39,002 bases of DNA from CAYJAD01 sp964368075 (GCA_964368075.1 CAYJAD010000016.1:1-39002), one strand, 5' to 3'. Positions 30,811 to 39,002 are shown, counted from the stretch's first letter. Numbers and translations: made by a program. The notes: generated from the letters alone by a model not told the origin.

Positions 30811-31143
30811 ATGCCTAATAAAAATACTGTTTGGCTTTGTTACGGGCTATATATGGCGTCTGTTTTTTTGGGAGGTCTCACTTCGCTTGTTGCTGTTATC
30901 ATTAACTACGCAAGTAAAGGAAAAAGCAACTCCGATCTTATAAACGATCATATTAAGTGGCAAATTGGTACTTTTTGGAAATCCTTAATTGCTGCAATAC
31001 TTCTTGGAATCATTACCTATCTTCTGCATATTACGATAATTCTGGCCTTTATTTCCTACCTTCTTTGGCTCATCTTTTTCATTTGGTACCTCTATCGCCT
31101 TATTAAAGGTGCAATAGCTTTTCATAATGGAAAAAGAGTGTAA
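30811..31143 (+). CDS. Small DUF4870-like membrane protein
   Basis: A 110-residue protein with three hydrophobic segments: LYMASVFLGGLTSLVAVIIN, SLIAAILLGIITYLLHITII and AFISYLLWLIFFIWYLYRLI. The loop NDHIKWQIGTFW between the first two and the ending LIKGAIAFHNGKRV are typical of small DUF4870/TMEM-like bacterial membrane proteins of unknown function. AAGGA lies 7 nt before the ATG, and the gene follows the phosphoesterase by 21 nt, probably in one transcript. Confidence 0.7.
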   Translation: MPNKNTVWLCYGLYMASVFLGGLTSLVAVIINYASKGKSNSDLINDHIKWQIGTFWKSLIAAILLGIITYLLHITIILAFISYLLWLIFFIWYLYRLIKGAIAFHNGKRV

Positions 31144-31229
31144 CAAGCTATTAAAAAAATCACTTCTGCTTTTCCCTTCAACTGCTTTTTTTTGAACAAC
31201 CTATGATGGAATAGCAGTGCAAACTTTCA

Positions 31230-31270
31230 TTAAAGCGTGCAACAAAAGTTTTTTTGTGAGCACGCTTTAA
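31230..31270 (+). terminator. Large hairpin after the phosphoesterase operon
   Basis: TTAAAGCGTGC (31230-31240) pairs perfectly with GCACGCTTTAA (31260-31270), and the loop itself can pair (ACAAAA/TTTTTGT). Only a weak A/T stretch follows, so termination is likely but not certain. Confidence 0.5.
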
Positions 31271-31308
31271 AATTTCCTTGATACAAAAATTATTTCCCTT
31301 ATTAGAAA

Positions 31309-31340
31309 GTAAAAGACACATTTTAAAATGTGTCTTTTAC
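31309..31340. repeat. Perfect 32-bp palindrome in a convergent gap
   Basis: GTAAAAGACACATTTT and its exact inverse abut with no spacer. Two more short hairpins follow at 31343-31357 (GCTGA/TCAGC) and 31367-31382 (ATCTG/CAGAT). In transcripts from either side this could form a 16-bp stem, so it may be a bidirectional terminator between the converging genes at 31143 and 31419. Confidence 0.7.
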
Positions 31341-31418
31341 GTGCTGAACAAATCAGCAAAAAGAATATCTGACAAAGCAGATTGCCTTTTTCTAACAGCC
31401 TAGTATATGTACCCTAAA

Positions 31419-34001
31419 TTACTGTGCGGCTGTTTGCGGCAAGAAATTTTGCAAGTCTCTGGAAACATTAAAAGTAGCCAACTCTGTATTTGCCGCAGCG
31501 GCAAAAGGTGAGTTAGGATAGTTTTGGGCAACAATTTCAAGCAGATTCCGCGCCTTTTCATTATTCCCTAGCTTACGGTATAAGCGAGCCTCACGAAAGC
31601 GTAAACCGGGATATTCCGGAGACTCTTTAGCAACAAATTGATTATAGCGCTCTAACCATTCTAAAGATTCAGGTATACGATTGGCTACTTCTGTAATATC
31701 CATAAGCGTGCCCATAGTTTCTTTACGACGTGCGTCATCGGCTCTATCTGAACGATCTTCTTTTAACTCATCAAAAAGCTTTAACGTTTGCAAGTTATAA
31801 CTATAGGCATCTTTAATATCTTTACGATTTTCCGCATCTTTGGCTAAGAAATACGTGGCATAAGCTCGCTGATATTTTGGAATTTCTGTATTATTTGCCA
31901 GCTCTATCCACATAACTAAAGCTTTATCTCGTAAACCCAAATTTTCCCACGAAAGAGCCATGGCATAGTCCAATTGCAAGCGCATGGCCTTGGGCATATC
32001 CCAATCTTTGACCAATTCGCCCAAATCGAGCATAGCGTTCCAATTGCTTTTTTCTAAATATTTATTGAAATACAGAGCAAAAGTAGGTTCACTATATTTA
32101 GGATGCATGGGAGTTTTCAAGAACTCTTTAAAATACTCCATGGCCTTTTCATCTTCGCCGCGCTCTAGATAACCGCGTGCAATGGCATTACGCAAATCTG
32201 CATCTATGGGGCCATAACGCTCACGCACCAAGGGAAAACCATTCCATAAAGTCAGAATGCGGCCGTAGTTTTCTTCAAGCAGGGAGTTTTTTAAATCCGC
32301 CATAAAACCACGCATAATAACATCACGTGCCAGTTCTACATCAGTATTTTCAGGGTGTAGATCTATAAAGTCTCCTGCGGTGCCCATGGCATCGGCATAT
32401 TGCTTATCCCATAGTTGCCATAAAGCGTACTTTAATAAAGCCGTGATAGACCGCGCTTCTTGAGGACGCTTTTTAAATAAATCTTGATACGCAACTTGCG
32501 GCAACGGCTTGCCTGGATTTTCAAAAACAGCATACATTTCAGATATCTCAAGCGGACTATCATACATGCCTTTCTCTGCATTACGCAGCATGGCAAGAGC
32601 TGCCGCATCGGTATCCGGATGCTTCTCTAAAATTTCATCAAAAACTTCTTTTGCCGGCAAGGGTTGCTCTAACTCTAGATATAAATCACCAATACGAGCC
32701 AGTACATCGGGGCTACTTTTGGCAGAAGGAGTCAGGTTGTACAAGAGCCAATATTTAAGCATAGCATCATTTTTTTTGCCTAAATTATAATCAATATCAG
32801 CAAGGGCGTATAAATATTCCGGCTCATCAATATAATGCCTAGCCCAACGTTTTTCCGCAAAGTCAGCGTATAACGTAGCCTCTTTAAAATTTTTCATACC
32901 CACAAGGGCTTGTACTAAAGCCATGGTAGTTTGCTTAACGGCAGAGGAATCAGGATATTCTTGTAAAACAGAACGGAAATTTTCTTCCGCTTCAGCGTAC
33001 ATTTTTTTGCCAAGCTGGGCTTTTCCTAAAAGGAAAAATGCTGTCGGCACATTTAAATCATAAGGATAACGCCGTTTTAAAGCGCCAAAGTAACCTTCAG
33101 CTTCCGCTAAATTGCCCACATTTAAATGCGCAAGCCCCAAACGATATAAGGCATCAGGAACACGGGTAGAACGCAAATTCGCATTCATAGCTTCTTCGGT
33201 ACTACCTACAATTGCTTCAAAGCCTTCTAAGGGCTTTCCCTCATGAATGGCTGCAATAGCATCGCTTCTTCCATAAAGCACACGCTCGCGCATATCTTTA
33301 GGAATGCCAATCATAGCCCGCAGTTGATCTAATATGGGTAAAGCATCCTTGTATTTCGCGTCTTCAAGAAGCTTCATGGCTTGCGCAAACAACTCTTCAG
33401 GCACAGGAGGCTTAGGGACAACATTGCCCTCTTCGTCCATGTAAATGACAGGACGTTCCTTCGCCTTTTCTTCCGCGCCTTCTTTTTTGGGCGGTTCAGG
33501 TTTTTGGGCAGGATCTACACTTTGCACTACAGCCATATTTTTTTGTGTAGAAGCACTGTTGGTGGGCGCCACTTTAGGTGCAGAAGATACCACCGGCTCT
33601 TTTGGGCTTTGCGTATTTTCAGATTTAGCAACAGGGCCTGTGGCCTTTGAACTTAAACCGGCATCTTCCGGCCAAAACTCTGGCCCGGCTTTATTCACAG
33701 GGGCAGTTATCGCTTGCGGCGTTATGCTGGTGGCACGACGAGTTATATTCTCAGGAGATGAAGCCTCTTTTGCCTGCTCTTTACCTTGTTCTTTTGGTTG
33801 CTCTTTAATTGTCGCATCTAGCGGCTTAGGCAGGGCTGCATCTGATGTTTTTGTTACTGATTCTGTGGCTGGTTTTTCAACAACAGACTCCGCAGCCTGA
33901 GCTAAGATAGGACAAGACATCGCCCACACCGCAAAGGCAAACATTAAGGGTAAAGACACCACACGAAGAGACCGAACTTCGGCAAAGATTATTTTCAGCA
34001 T
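31419..34001 (-). CDS. Large periplasmic TPR protein
   Basis: An 860-residue protein with an N-terminal signal peptide (hydrophobic run in VVSLPLMFAFAVWAMSCPIL, cleavage near AQA-AES). About 180 residues of Pro/Lys/Glu/Ala low-complexity sequence follow (for example KEQPKEQGKEQAKEASS), then a long array of TPR repeats to the C-terminus. Clear repeats include AMKLLEDAKYKDALPILDQL, AHLNVGNLAEAEGYFGALKR, GKKMYAEAEENFRSVLQEYP and RKLGNNEKARNLLEIVAQNY. This is the architecture of envelope scaffolds such as YbgF/BamD-like or motility-associated TPR proteins. It lies 44 nt downstream of a sigma-54 activator and probably shares its transcript. No good Shine-Dalgarno is seen before the ATG at 34001, so the exact start is uncertain. 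Confidence 0.8.
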   Translation of the reverse strand: MLKIIFAEVRSLRVVSLPLMFAFAVWAMSCPILAQAAESVVEKPATESVTKTSDAALPKPLDATIKEQPKEQGKEQAKEASSPENITRRATSITPQAITAPVNKAGPEFWPEDAGLSSKATGPVAKSENTQSPKEPVVSSAPKVAPTNSASTQKNMAVVQSVDPAQKPEPPKKEGAEEKAKERPVIYMDEEGNVVPKPPVPEELFAQAMKLLEDAKYKDALPILDQLRAMIGIPKDMRERVLYGRSDAIAAIHEGKPLEGFEAIVGSTEEAMNANLRSTRVPDALYRLGLAHLNVGNLAEAEGYFGALKRRYPYDLNVPTAFFLLGKAQLGKKMYAEAEENFRSVLQEYPDSSAVKQTTMALVQALVGMKNFKEATLYADFAEKRWARHYIDEPEYLYALADIDYNLGKKNDAMLKYWLLYNLTPSAKSSPDVLARIGDLYLELEQPLPAKEVFDEILEKHPDTDAAALAMLRNAEKGMYDSPLEISEMYAVFENPGKPLPQVAYQDLFKKRPQEARSITALLKYALWQLWDKQYADAMGTAGDFIDLHPENTDVELARDVIMRGFMADLKNSLLEENYGRILTLWNGFPLVRERYGPIDADLRNAIARGYLERGEDEKAMEYFKEFLKTPMHPKYSEPTFALYFNKYLEKSNWNAMLDLGELVKDWDMPKAMRLQLDYAMALSWENLGLRDKALVMWIELANNTEIPKYQRAYATYFLAKDAENRKDIKDAYSYNLQTLKLFDELKEDRSDRADDARRKETMGTLMDITEVANRIPESLEWLERYNQFVAKESPEYPGLRFREARLYRKLGNNEKARNLLEIVAQNYPNSPFAAAANTELATFNVSRDLQNFLPQTAAQ

Positions 34002-34045
34002 CGAGATTAGATATGCAATTTTGATTCCAAACCTAAATACAGATT

Positions 34046-35206
34046 TTACTGCCCTTTCTTTTTCAATTTTTCTATAAGTGTCGTGCGTTTAACACCCAAA
34101 AGTTCTGCTGCTTGATTTTTTACACCGTCAGATTTTTGCATGGCTTCCTCTAGCAAGCGGTCTTCAATGGCATCTAAAAATTCTTTAAGTCCCATATTAT
34201 GACGCTCTAATTCTCCAAGAGTAGGCCATCTAAAGCCACCTGCATCGCTTGCCTGTTGCCCTAAAGGAGCAGTAACAGTGGATGCAGGGGACGATGTCAT
34301 ATTGCTGACAGGGGGCACGAGAGCGCTTTCAGCAGCGTCTCTTGTTACGTCCATTTGGAAAGTGTCTTCCACAAAAGCTTTTGTGGGAGAGTGCAATATT
34401 TCATCTGAAAGCTCGGGAAGCTCGTCAAATGACCCCACAGCATCCATAATTTTTTGTGGTAAATCGTCCACTTCCACTGCAGGCCCATCAGCTAAAATAC
34501 TGAGCCTTTCCATAAAATTTTCTAATTCGCGCACATTTCCAGGCCATGCATAGGCCATAAGAATACGCGCAGTTAAAGACGGAAGCTGCAGTACAGGTCT
34601 TTTTTTCTTTTGACAAAAGCGTTCTAAAAAGTGACGCACTAAAAGTAAAACATCGCCTGCTCTTTCGCGTAATGGAGGAAGGTGTAAAGGAATAACATTG
34701 AGTCTATAATACAAATCTTCGCGAAAGCGTCCGGCGGCAACCTCTCCTTCTAAATCCCTATTAGTGGCTGCAACAATGCGTACATCTACCTTTTTAACAC
34801 CAGATCCCCCTACCCTTTCAATCTCTTTTTCTTGCAATACGCGTAAAATTTTTACTTGCAAGCTTAAATCCATTTCGCCAATTTCATCTAAAAACACCGT
34901 GCCGCCATCAGCCATTTCAAAGCGGCCTGGGCGCGTGCGAATGGCATGGGTAAAGGCACCCTTTTCATGACCAAAAAGTTCGGATTCTAAAAGTTCTTTG
35001 GGTATAGCCCCACAATTTATAGGAATAAAAGGCTTCTCGGCACGTTCGCTATAGCTGTGTAAAGCGCGCACTAAAAGCTCTTTACCTGTGCCCGACTCAC
35101 CCGTAACTAAAACAGTGCTGTCAGAAGGAGCAACTTTTTTTAGCATGCGAAATACTTCAGCAAGACAGCTACTTTGTCCTATAATTCCGCTTTTTTGCCA
35201 ATCCAT
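34046..35206 (-). CDS. Sigma-54-dependent activator without receiver domain, GAFTHA variant
   Basis: A 386-residue bacterial enhancer-binding protein: AAA+ domain almost from the N-terminus (Walker A GESGTGKE at 36-43, Walker B GGTVFLDEIGEM at 101-112, sensor region ATNRDLEGEVAAGRFREDLY, AWPGNVRELENFMERLS), a linker of about 80 residues, and a C-terminal Fis-type helix-turn-helix (KSDGVKNQAAELLGVKRTTL). The sigma-54-contacting loop, normally GAFTGA, reads GAFTHA (residues 83-88). There is no receiver, GAF or PAS input domain, as in PspF- and FleQ-like activators. I use the ATG at 35206 with TAGGAG upstream; an earlier start 11 codons away has none. It likely controls flagellar, envelope or metabolic genes elsewhere; the TPR gene downstream is probably in the same operon. 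Confidence 0.9.
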   Translation of the reverse strand: MDWQKSGIIGQSSCLAEVFRMLKKVAPSDSTVLVTGESGTGKELLVRALHSYSERAEKPFIPINCGAIPKELLESELFGHEKGAFTHAIRTRPGRFEMADGGTVFLDEIGEMDLSLQVKILRVLQEKEIERVGGSGVKKVDVRIVAATNRDLEGEVAAGRFREDLYYRLNVIPLHLPPLRERAGDVLLLVRHFLERFCQKKKRPVLQLPSLTARILMAYAWPGNVRELENFMERLSILADGPAVEVDDLPQKIMDAVGSFDELPELSDEILHSPTKAFVEDTFQMDVTRDAAESALVPPVSNMTSSPASTVTAPLGQQASDAGGFRWPTLGELERHNMGLKEFLDAIEDRLLEEAMQKSDGVKNQAAELLGVKRTTLIEKLKKKGQ

Positions 35207-35409
35207 ATATTCTCCTACCAGCCTATTGAAAACAATCAATTTTGGGGCAGTCTTTTCAAATAATATATTTGTAAGAAAGTGAAAAAAACCTTGATGCGCA
35301 ATGCATTAGATAAGCACAATCATTTTACTTTTTACCATTGATGCAACGCTATGTATCTTTTAACAGCTTGCTAAATGTCCATTGTTTTTTTTGTATTGCT
35401 TTTCTTTAA

Positions 35410-35437
35410 AGTATACAGCTAAGTGAGTATATGTCAA
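35410..35437 (-). promoter_or_regulatory. Candidate sigma-70 promoter of the sigma-54 activator gene
   Basis: On the minus strand a perfect TTGACA (35437-35432), a 16-nt spacer and TATACT (35415-35410). The transcription start would be near 35403. Confidence 0.55.
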
Positions 35438-35539
35438 TACACTGACACAAGAACATAATCCGTTGCGAAACTGTCAACATTCAAAGAATAACGCGCTTCA
35501 AAACATAAAGAAAACTAAAAAAATGTGTATTTGCGCATT

Positions 35540-35587
35540 AAAAACCCCTTTTCTTCCTTGCCTCATAATACAAAGAAGAAAAGGGGT
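35540..35587 (-). terminator. Rho-independent terminator of the HPt gene
   Basis: ACCCCTTTTCTTC and GAAGAAAAGGGGT (35544-35556 and 35575-35587) form a perfect 13-bp stem. On the minus strand it is followed by a run of T. Confidence 0.8.
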
Positions 35588-35599
35588 AAATAAAATGCT

Positions 35600-35631
35600 C
35601 CATATGTCTTTATGAGGGGAAAGACATATGG
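35600..35631 (-). other. 12-bp perfect stem-loop in the HPt 3' region
   Basis: CCATATGTCTTT (35600-35611) and AAAGACATATGG (35620-35631) enclose an 8-base loop. It lies between the HPt stop codon and the terminator and would give the mRNA a stable 3' structure in addition to the terminator. Confidence 0.6.
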
Positions 35632-35700
35632 CAACACAAAAAAGCTATAATGAAATGCCCCATTGTATAAATGATAGCACTCACAAATATCTATGCAATT

Positions 35701-36036
35701 TTACGCTTCAAAGGCACGCATGACAGCAACAGTTTCTACAAGAACTTTACGCAGTTCTTCAATGGCTGGTTCAATACCGCTACCGTCTTTGATAGCAGCT
35801 TCAAGCACTTTTCCTGCTTCCGCTAAAAGTTCTGCTCCAAGATTAGCGGCAGTACCCTTCACAGTATGTGCTTGCATTTGTGCATCTTCCATGTTTCCTG
35901 CAGCCACTGCTTCAGCAATCTTATCAGGAGCATCGCCAAGGCTATCCGCAAAACGAACTAAAAGTTTTGCATATAAACCACGATTGTTAACAACACGAGA
36001 TACACCATCTTCCCAATTCAAAATCTCTGGTGCCAT
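35701..36036 (-). CDS. Stand-alone HPt (histidine phosphotransfer) domain protein
   Basis: A 111-residue four-helix HPt protein that relays a phosphoryl group between receiver domains. The phospho-acceptor H57 lies in MQAHTVKGTAANLGAELLAE, matching the HPt consensus HxxKG with K60 and G61. The protein is all HPt, with no receiver or kinase part. A strong GGAGGAA precedes the ATG, and the gene has its own terminator, so it is a monocistronic orphan. Its phosphorelay partners are not in the window. Confidence 0.9.
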   Translation of the reverse strand: MAPEILNWEDGVSRVVNNRGLYAKLLVRFADSLGDAPDKIAEAVAAGNMEDAQMQAHTVKGTAANLGAELLAEAGKVLEAAIKDGSGIEPAIEELRKVLVETVAVMRAFEA

Positions 36037-36255
36037 TTGTTTCCTCCAAGTGCATAGCCTTATTTTTACTTATACTAAATCAGCTATTTTCAATATATTT
36101 TATTGCGACATTTCCATACCACTATTCGCATCAGAATATAATACACATTGAATCGAAGATAAGCAAGGGTAAATAATCTAGAAATACAATTTTTTCTATT
36201 TTGATATCATAATCACAGAGCTTTTTTTGTTATATGTAAATAAATAATTACACCA

Positions 36256-37479
36256 TTAGCTGGGCAGAAAAGTCCAACATGCGCGCGCACCTTTCTCAAT
36301 TTTTCCTATTCCTTTGTTGTGCTCGCTATAGCCCAAAGCAAAAACACCATTGACTGTAAGCATGCGCACTAGTGCCTCCCACGGAAAATCATGGTTTTGA
36401 TGTAAAAAAAGCGCTTCTTGCCATACATCCACATCGGTATTAGATGAAAGTCCATCGGTTCCGAGGCACAAGCAAAGAGAGGCGTTGGCAAGCTCCCATA
36501 CAGGCGCTGTACCCACAGCAAGATGCGCATTCGAACGAGGGCACAAACAAACCGATACCTGTTTTTGCTGTAAGGTTTGTATATCCTTTTTAGAACAGTG
36601 CACACAATGTATGGCTAAAGTTTGTGCATCTAATAAAGCTAAATGGGCCGCATAATCCACCGGAGCTTTGCCCGGCGCTTGCCAATTTTGAGGATATACA
36701 TGGGGCGCGTATACATCTACAAGCGCTCCCGTTCCTTGCGTGAGTGCTTGCTCTTCTTCGGGAAATTCTGCCAAATGCAAGGTAAAAGTTTTTTTACGCT
36801 CTTGGCACCAAAGCTTTGCACGCTGCAATGTGAGCGCATCGGTAGAATATAGAGCATGCCCGCATGGAATACACGACGTTCGTAATTCCTGAGGTACGGC
36901 AGCATACGCTTCTTGACTACGAGAAGGAATGCCATTTTCTTGATTAAAATCTTCCCAAAATCCGAACCATTCCGCCAATAAAAGTGGCTCTAGACCAACT
37001 TCTTGTGCCATTTGCGCCACCCAATGCATGGCTCCGCCGGTATAGTCGGCAAAAAGAGCTGTGCCACTTTGCTTCATGGCAAGCATGCCTTCCTGTAAAG
37101 CCGCACGTAAAGGTTGTGCATTAAAATCTTGTGCTGTTTTGGGCAACAAAGGAATAAGGCTTTGTAACCATGGCACAAAGCCTTGTCCCCATACTGTTTT
37201 TTTTGCTACAGCGCACAATTGCATATGCGTATGGGCATTAACAGCAGCCGGCACAAGCACACCATCGCCAAGATCTTGCACACCAAGCCCCGTCGGTACA
37301 TCTTTGGCAGAATATTTTTGTGCGTGCAGAATAGTCCCTGCTTGCACCACCAAAAGCATATCATCAATACGGCGCAAAGGAGCAAAAAGCGCTTTGCCCT
37401 TCGCCATGGCCTCCCCCTGTAGAGGAATACACGAACGCACACGATAAGCTTGTAACGTTGAAGAAGAAATATGCGACAT
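36256..37479 (-). CDS. Amidohydrolase-family deaminase or hydrolase
   Basis: A 407-residue metal-dependent hydrolase of the ATZ/TRZ type. Metal and catalytic positions visible: H83 and H85 in VNAHTHMQL, H235 and E238 in TFTLHLAEFPEE, a histidine pair H291/H294 in LAIHCVHCSKKD, and D342 in LCLGTDGLSSNTDVD. The first part has the usual beta-sandwich ending at GVLVPAAVNAHTH. The family includes cytosine/guanine deaminases, S-adenosylhomocysteine deaminase and aminodeoxyfutalosine deaminase of the futalosine menaquinone route; the last would suit this kind of organism but I cannot tell. AAGGA precedes the ATG. It starts 8 nt after the MoeA-PBP gene ends, so they are co-transcribed. Confidence 0.82.
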   Translation of the reverse strand: MSHISSSTLQAYRVRSCIPLQGEAMAKGKALFAPLRRIDDMLLVVQAGTILHAQKYSAKDVPTGLGVQDLGDGVLVPAAVNAHTHMQLCAVAKKTVWGQGFVPWLQSLIPLLPKTAQDFNAQPLRAALQEGMLAMKQSGTALFADYTGGAMHWVAQMAQEVGLEPLLLAEWFGFWEDFNQENGIPSRSQEAYAAVPQELRTSCIPCGHALYSTDALTLQRAKLWCQERKKTFTLHLAEFPEEEQALTQGTGALVDVYAPHVYPQNWQAPGKAPVDYAAHLALLDAQTLAIHCVHCSKKDIQTLQQKQVSVCLCPRSNAHLAVGTAPVWELANASLCLCLGTDGLSSNTDVDVWQEALFLHQNHDFPWEALVRMLTVNGVFALGYSEHNKGIGKIEKGARACWTFLPS

Positions 37480-37487
37480 AGCAATCC

Positions 37488-39002
37488 TTAAAATGTATAT
37501 ATTCGCCCGGGTTTTTTGACAACATACCCGCCCAAAGAAGAGAGTTTTTCTGCAAAAGCAGCACTGTGCAAAATACCTAAAATATTTTGCACCAAAACAT
37601 TATCTATGGCGTAATCAGGAATAATAAAGTCGTATTGCTCTGTGCATATGGGAATAAAATCTAAATGAAACATCTGCGCCGCCGCGAAAATTCCCATACC
37701 CACATCGGCGGAGCCCAAAGCAATTTGTGCTGCCACCGAAGTATGTGTAAACTCTTCTCTTGCATAGCCATAAATACTGCTGGGGTCTCGCCCAATTTGC
37801 TTATGACAATAGTCAAACAAAATGCGTGTCCCCGAGCCCTTTTGTCGATTCACAAAGCGTATGTCTGGAGCGTATAAATCTTCTACACTATGAATATTTT
37901 TAGGATTGCCCTTGGCTACCATTAAGCCTTGCTCACGCCCTGTCACCTCCACAAGATGCACGCCACCTTGAGGGAAATATTTTTTCACATAAGAAATATT
38001 ATAGCTTCCATCTTCTTCGTCCAATAAATGCACGCCGCCCAGATGCGCTTCGCGCCTTTTTACAGCCATAATTCCCCCCATGGAACCCACATGCGACGAA
38101 ACCATATGCTGCGCAAAGTTTTGCACATGCAGCATGTCTCCGAGTTCATCAAGTAAAGGGTCATGACTGCCTATAACTACTAAAGAATTTTCTATTTTAG
38201 TAAGAGGCTGCAAAAGACGAATGGGCACAGACTCTCCGCTGGCATAGCCTTCAACCCCTTGTGGCACCGTCATAATTCCATCGGCCTTCATGAAAGAGGA
38301 CACCACGCCACTTCCTCTTTGCAAAGGAGATGCAATGTGACGCCCCTCTACATAGCCCAAGCGCACTCGAATAAACTCTTCGTACTTCACACCAGACATC
38401 ACAGGACGTGCCAAAACAGCTTGTTGATATAAAGGTTCTGCTATCTTCCTTTTGTTATACAGCTCCACAAGAGGTTTAAGCACTTCTTCTAAAACAATAA
38501 TTCCAGAGACAGGATAACCAGGCACACCCAAGATGGGCTGCGCATCTTTATAAGCCAAAATAGCTGGTTTTCCAGGCTTTATAGCTATGCCATGATGCAA
38601 TATTTCAGCTACATTTTTTACACTTTGCAAGCTAAAATCTTCCCTACCGGCAGAAGAGCCGGCATTTAATAGCACCATATCGCATTCTATCAATGCTTTT
38701 TTCAAAGCCGCAGTAATTGCCCCTTCATCATCCTTACAAATAGGATACACCTGTGCACTTGCCCCCCAAGTTTCAAGCATGGCGGTGAAAATAGTAGAAT
38801 TAAACTCTAATATATCACCAGACTGAGGCCTTGTATGTGGTGCCACCACTTCATTACCTGTAGGAATAATACCCACAAGCAGTTTTTTCAGCACAGGTAC
38901 CTCAAGCACCCCCCCAGCAAGCAAAGCCCCCATGGCTGCTGGGCTGATAGTGGTATGTGAAGGGAGAATCATTTCGCCTTGGCAAATATCTTCACCAATT
39001 TG
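37488..39002 (-). CDS. moeA: MoeA-type molybdopterin protein fused to a PBP-like domain (N-terminus cut by window edge)
   Basis: 504 codons are visible; the frame continues past the right edge (QIGEDICQGE before the first internal ATG), so the gene is partial. The first visible half is MoeA: GEDICQGEMILPSHTTISPA, LVGIIPTGNEVV, LNAGSSAGREDF, GIAIKPGKPAILAYKD and GVPGYPVSGIIVLEE, the molybdenum-insertion enzyme that ligates Mo to adenylylated molybdopterin. The second half, from about visible residue 275 on, resembles a periplasmic-binding-protein/LysR-substrate-type domain: LVVIGSHDPLLDELGDML, NRQKGSGTRILFDYCHKQIG and IALGSADVGMGIFAAAQMF. Such MoeA-PBP fusions occur in Desulfovibrio and clostridia. 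The domain may sense or deliver molybdate or tungstate; this is inference. Confidence 0.88.
   Translation of the reverse strand, partial: QIGEDICQGEMILPSHTTISPAAMGALLAGGVLEVPVLKKLLVGIIPTGNEVVAPHTRPQSGDILEFNSTIFTAMLETWGASAQVYPICKDDEGAITAALKKALIECDMVLLNAGSSAGREDFSLQSVKNVAEILHHGIAIKPGKPAILAYKDAQPILGVPGYPVSGIIVLEEVLKPLVELYNKRKIAEPLYQQAVLARPVMSGVKYEEFIRVRLGYVEGRHIASPLQRGSGVVSSFMKADGIMTVPQGVEGYASGESVPIRLLQPLTKIENSLVVIGSHDPLLDELGDMLHVQNFAQHMVSSHVGSMGGIMAVKRREAHLGGVHLLDEEDGSYNISYVKKYFPQGGVHLVEVTGREQGLMVAKGNPKNIHSVEDLYAPDIRFVNRQKGSGTRILFDYCHKQIGRDPSSIYGYAREEFTHTSVAAQIALGSADVGMGIFAAAQMFHLDFIPICTEQYDFIIPDYAIDNVLVQNILGILHSAAFAEKLSSLGGYVVKKPGRIYTF

Larger units (their letters stand above)
35207..35700. 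other. Intergenic region between HPt gene and sigma-54 activator
   Basis: About 490 nt without a supportable gene. From right to left it holds the 3' hairpin and terminator of the HPt gene, an AT-rich stretch, the promoter candidate of the activator gene at 35410-35437, and a long leader of about 195 nt. Confidence 0.6.

Noticed and set aside
1..39002. CRISPR arrays, tRNA, rRNA, prophage or integrase genes
   Set aside because: Looked for on both strands; no regularly spaced direct repeats, no tRNA-like cloverleaf and no phage or integrase protein was seen.

Overview
The window looks like a chromosomal segment of a Desulfovibrio-like (Desulfovibrionales) anaerobe with moderate-to-low GC. The main pointers are a cytochrome c / HmcE-type membrane protein / HmcF-DsrK-type CCG iron-sulfur protein cluster, a molybdopterin enzyme fused to a periplasmic-binding-protein-like domain, a TauE/SafE exporter with a small membrane partner, and an AmrS radical SAM enzyme. 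This is inference from gene families; no rRNA or tRNA is present to confirm it. I see no CRISPR array, no transposase gene and no phage gene.

Layout. 1-1093 is the start of an APC amino acid permease cut by the window edge. A Sel1-repeat secreted protein and an unrecognised secreted protein follow, divergently transcribed. 3947-6002 is a minus-strand operon (Pro-rich exported protein, amrS, cobO). purM (6159-7217) converges on a three-gene electron-transfer operon (7587-10112). 10620-15299 is a polyphosphate operon: ppk, a stand-alone HD protein and a Ppx/GppA phosphatase with its own HD domain. A glycosyltransferase, an IS-end-like repeat block and an orphan LuxR-type regulator lead to tauE plus its partner, a two-RCK potassium channel and an orphan HlyD-type protein.

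22689-30009 is mostly minus-strand housekeeping: Smr protein, secG, tpiA, rimI (whose start overlaps a divergent Nudix-like gene), GAF protein and mreB, pgeF and 5-formyl-THF cyclo-ligase. Then come a phosphoesterase and a small membrane protein on the plus strand. The right end has a long TPR protein downstream of a sigma-54 activator, an orphan HPt protein, and an amidohydrolase downstream of the MoeA-PBP fusion, which runs off the window.

The most unusual non-coding signal is a family of four structured elements (about 7297-7376, 7447-7504, 15329-15385, 22547-22611). Each lies just 3' of a gene, in that gene's transcription direction, inside a convergent intergenic gap. Stem sequences differ between copies but pairing is kept, and a C-rich tail ending in TCAAA is shared. 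Other structured spots are interleaved inverted repeats at 1348-1454, a stem-loop block overlapping a 49-codon frame at 3790-3939, a MITE-like repeat at 16606-16796, and a perfect 32-bp palindrome at 31309-31340.

Most genes are ordinary core functions. I did not find a clear new multi-gene system. The best candidates for further work are the 3' element family, the minimal three-gene redox module with a triheme cytochrome, and the ppk-HD-ppx arrangement.
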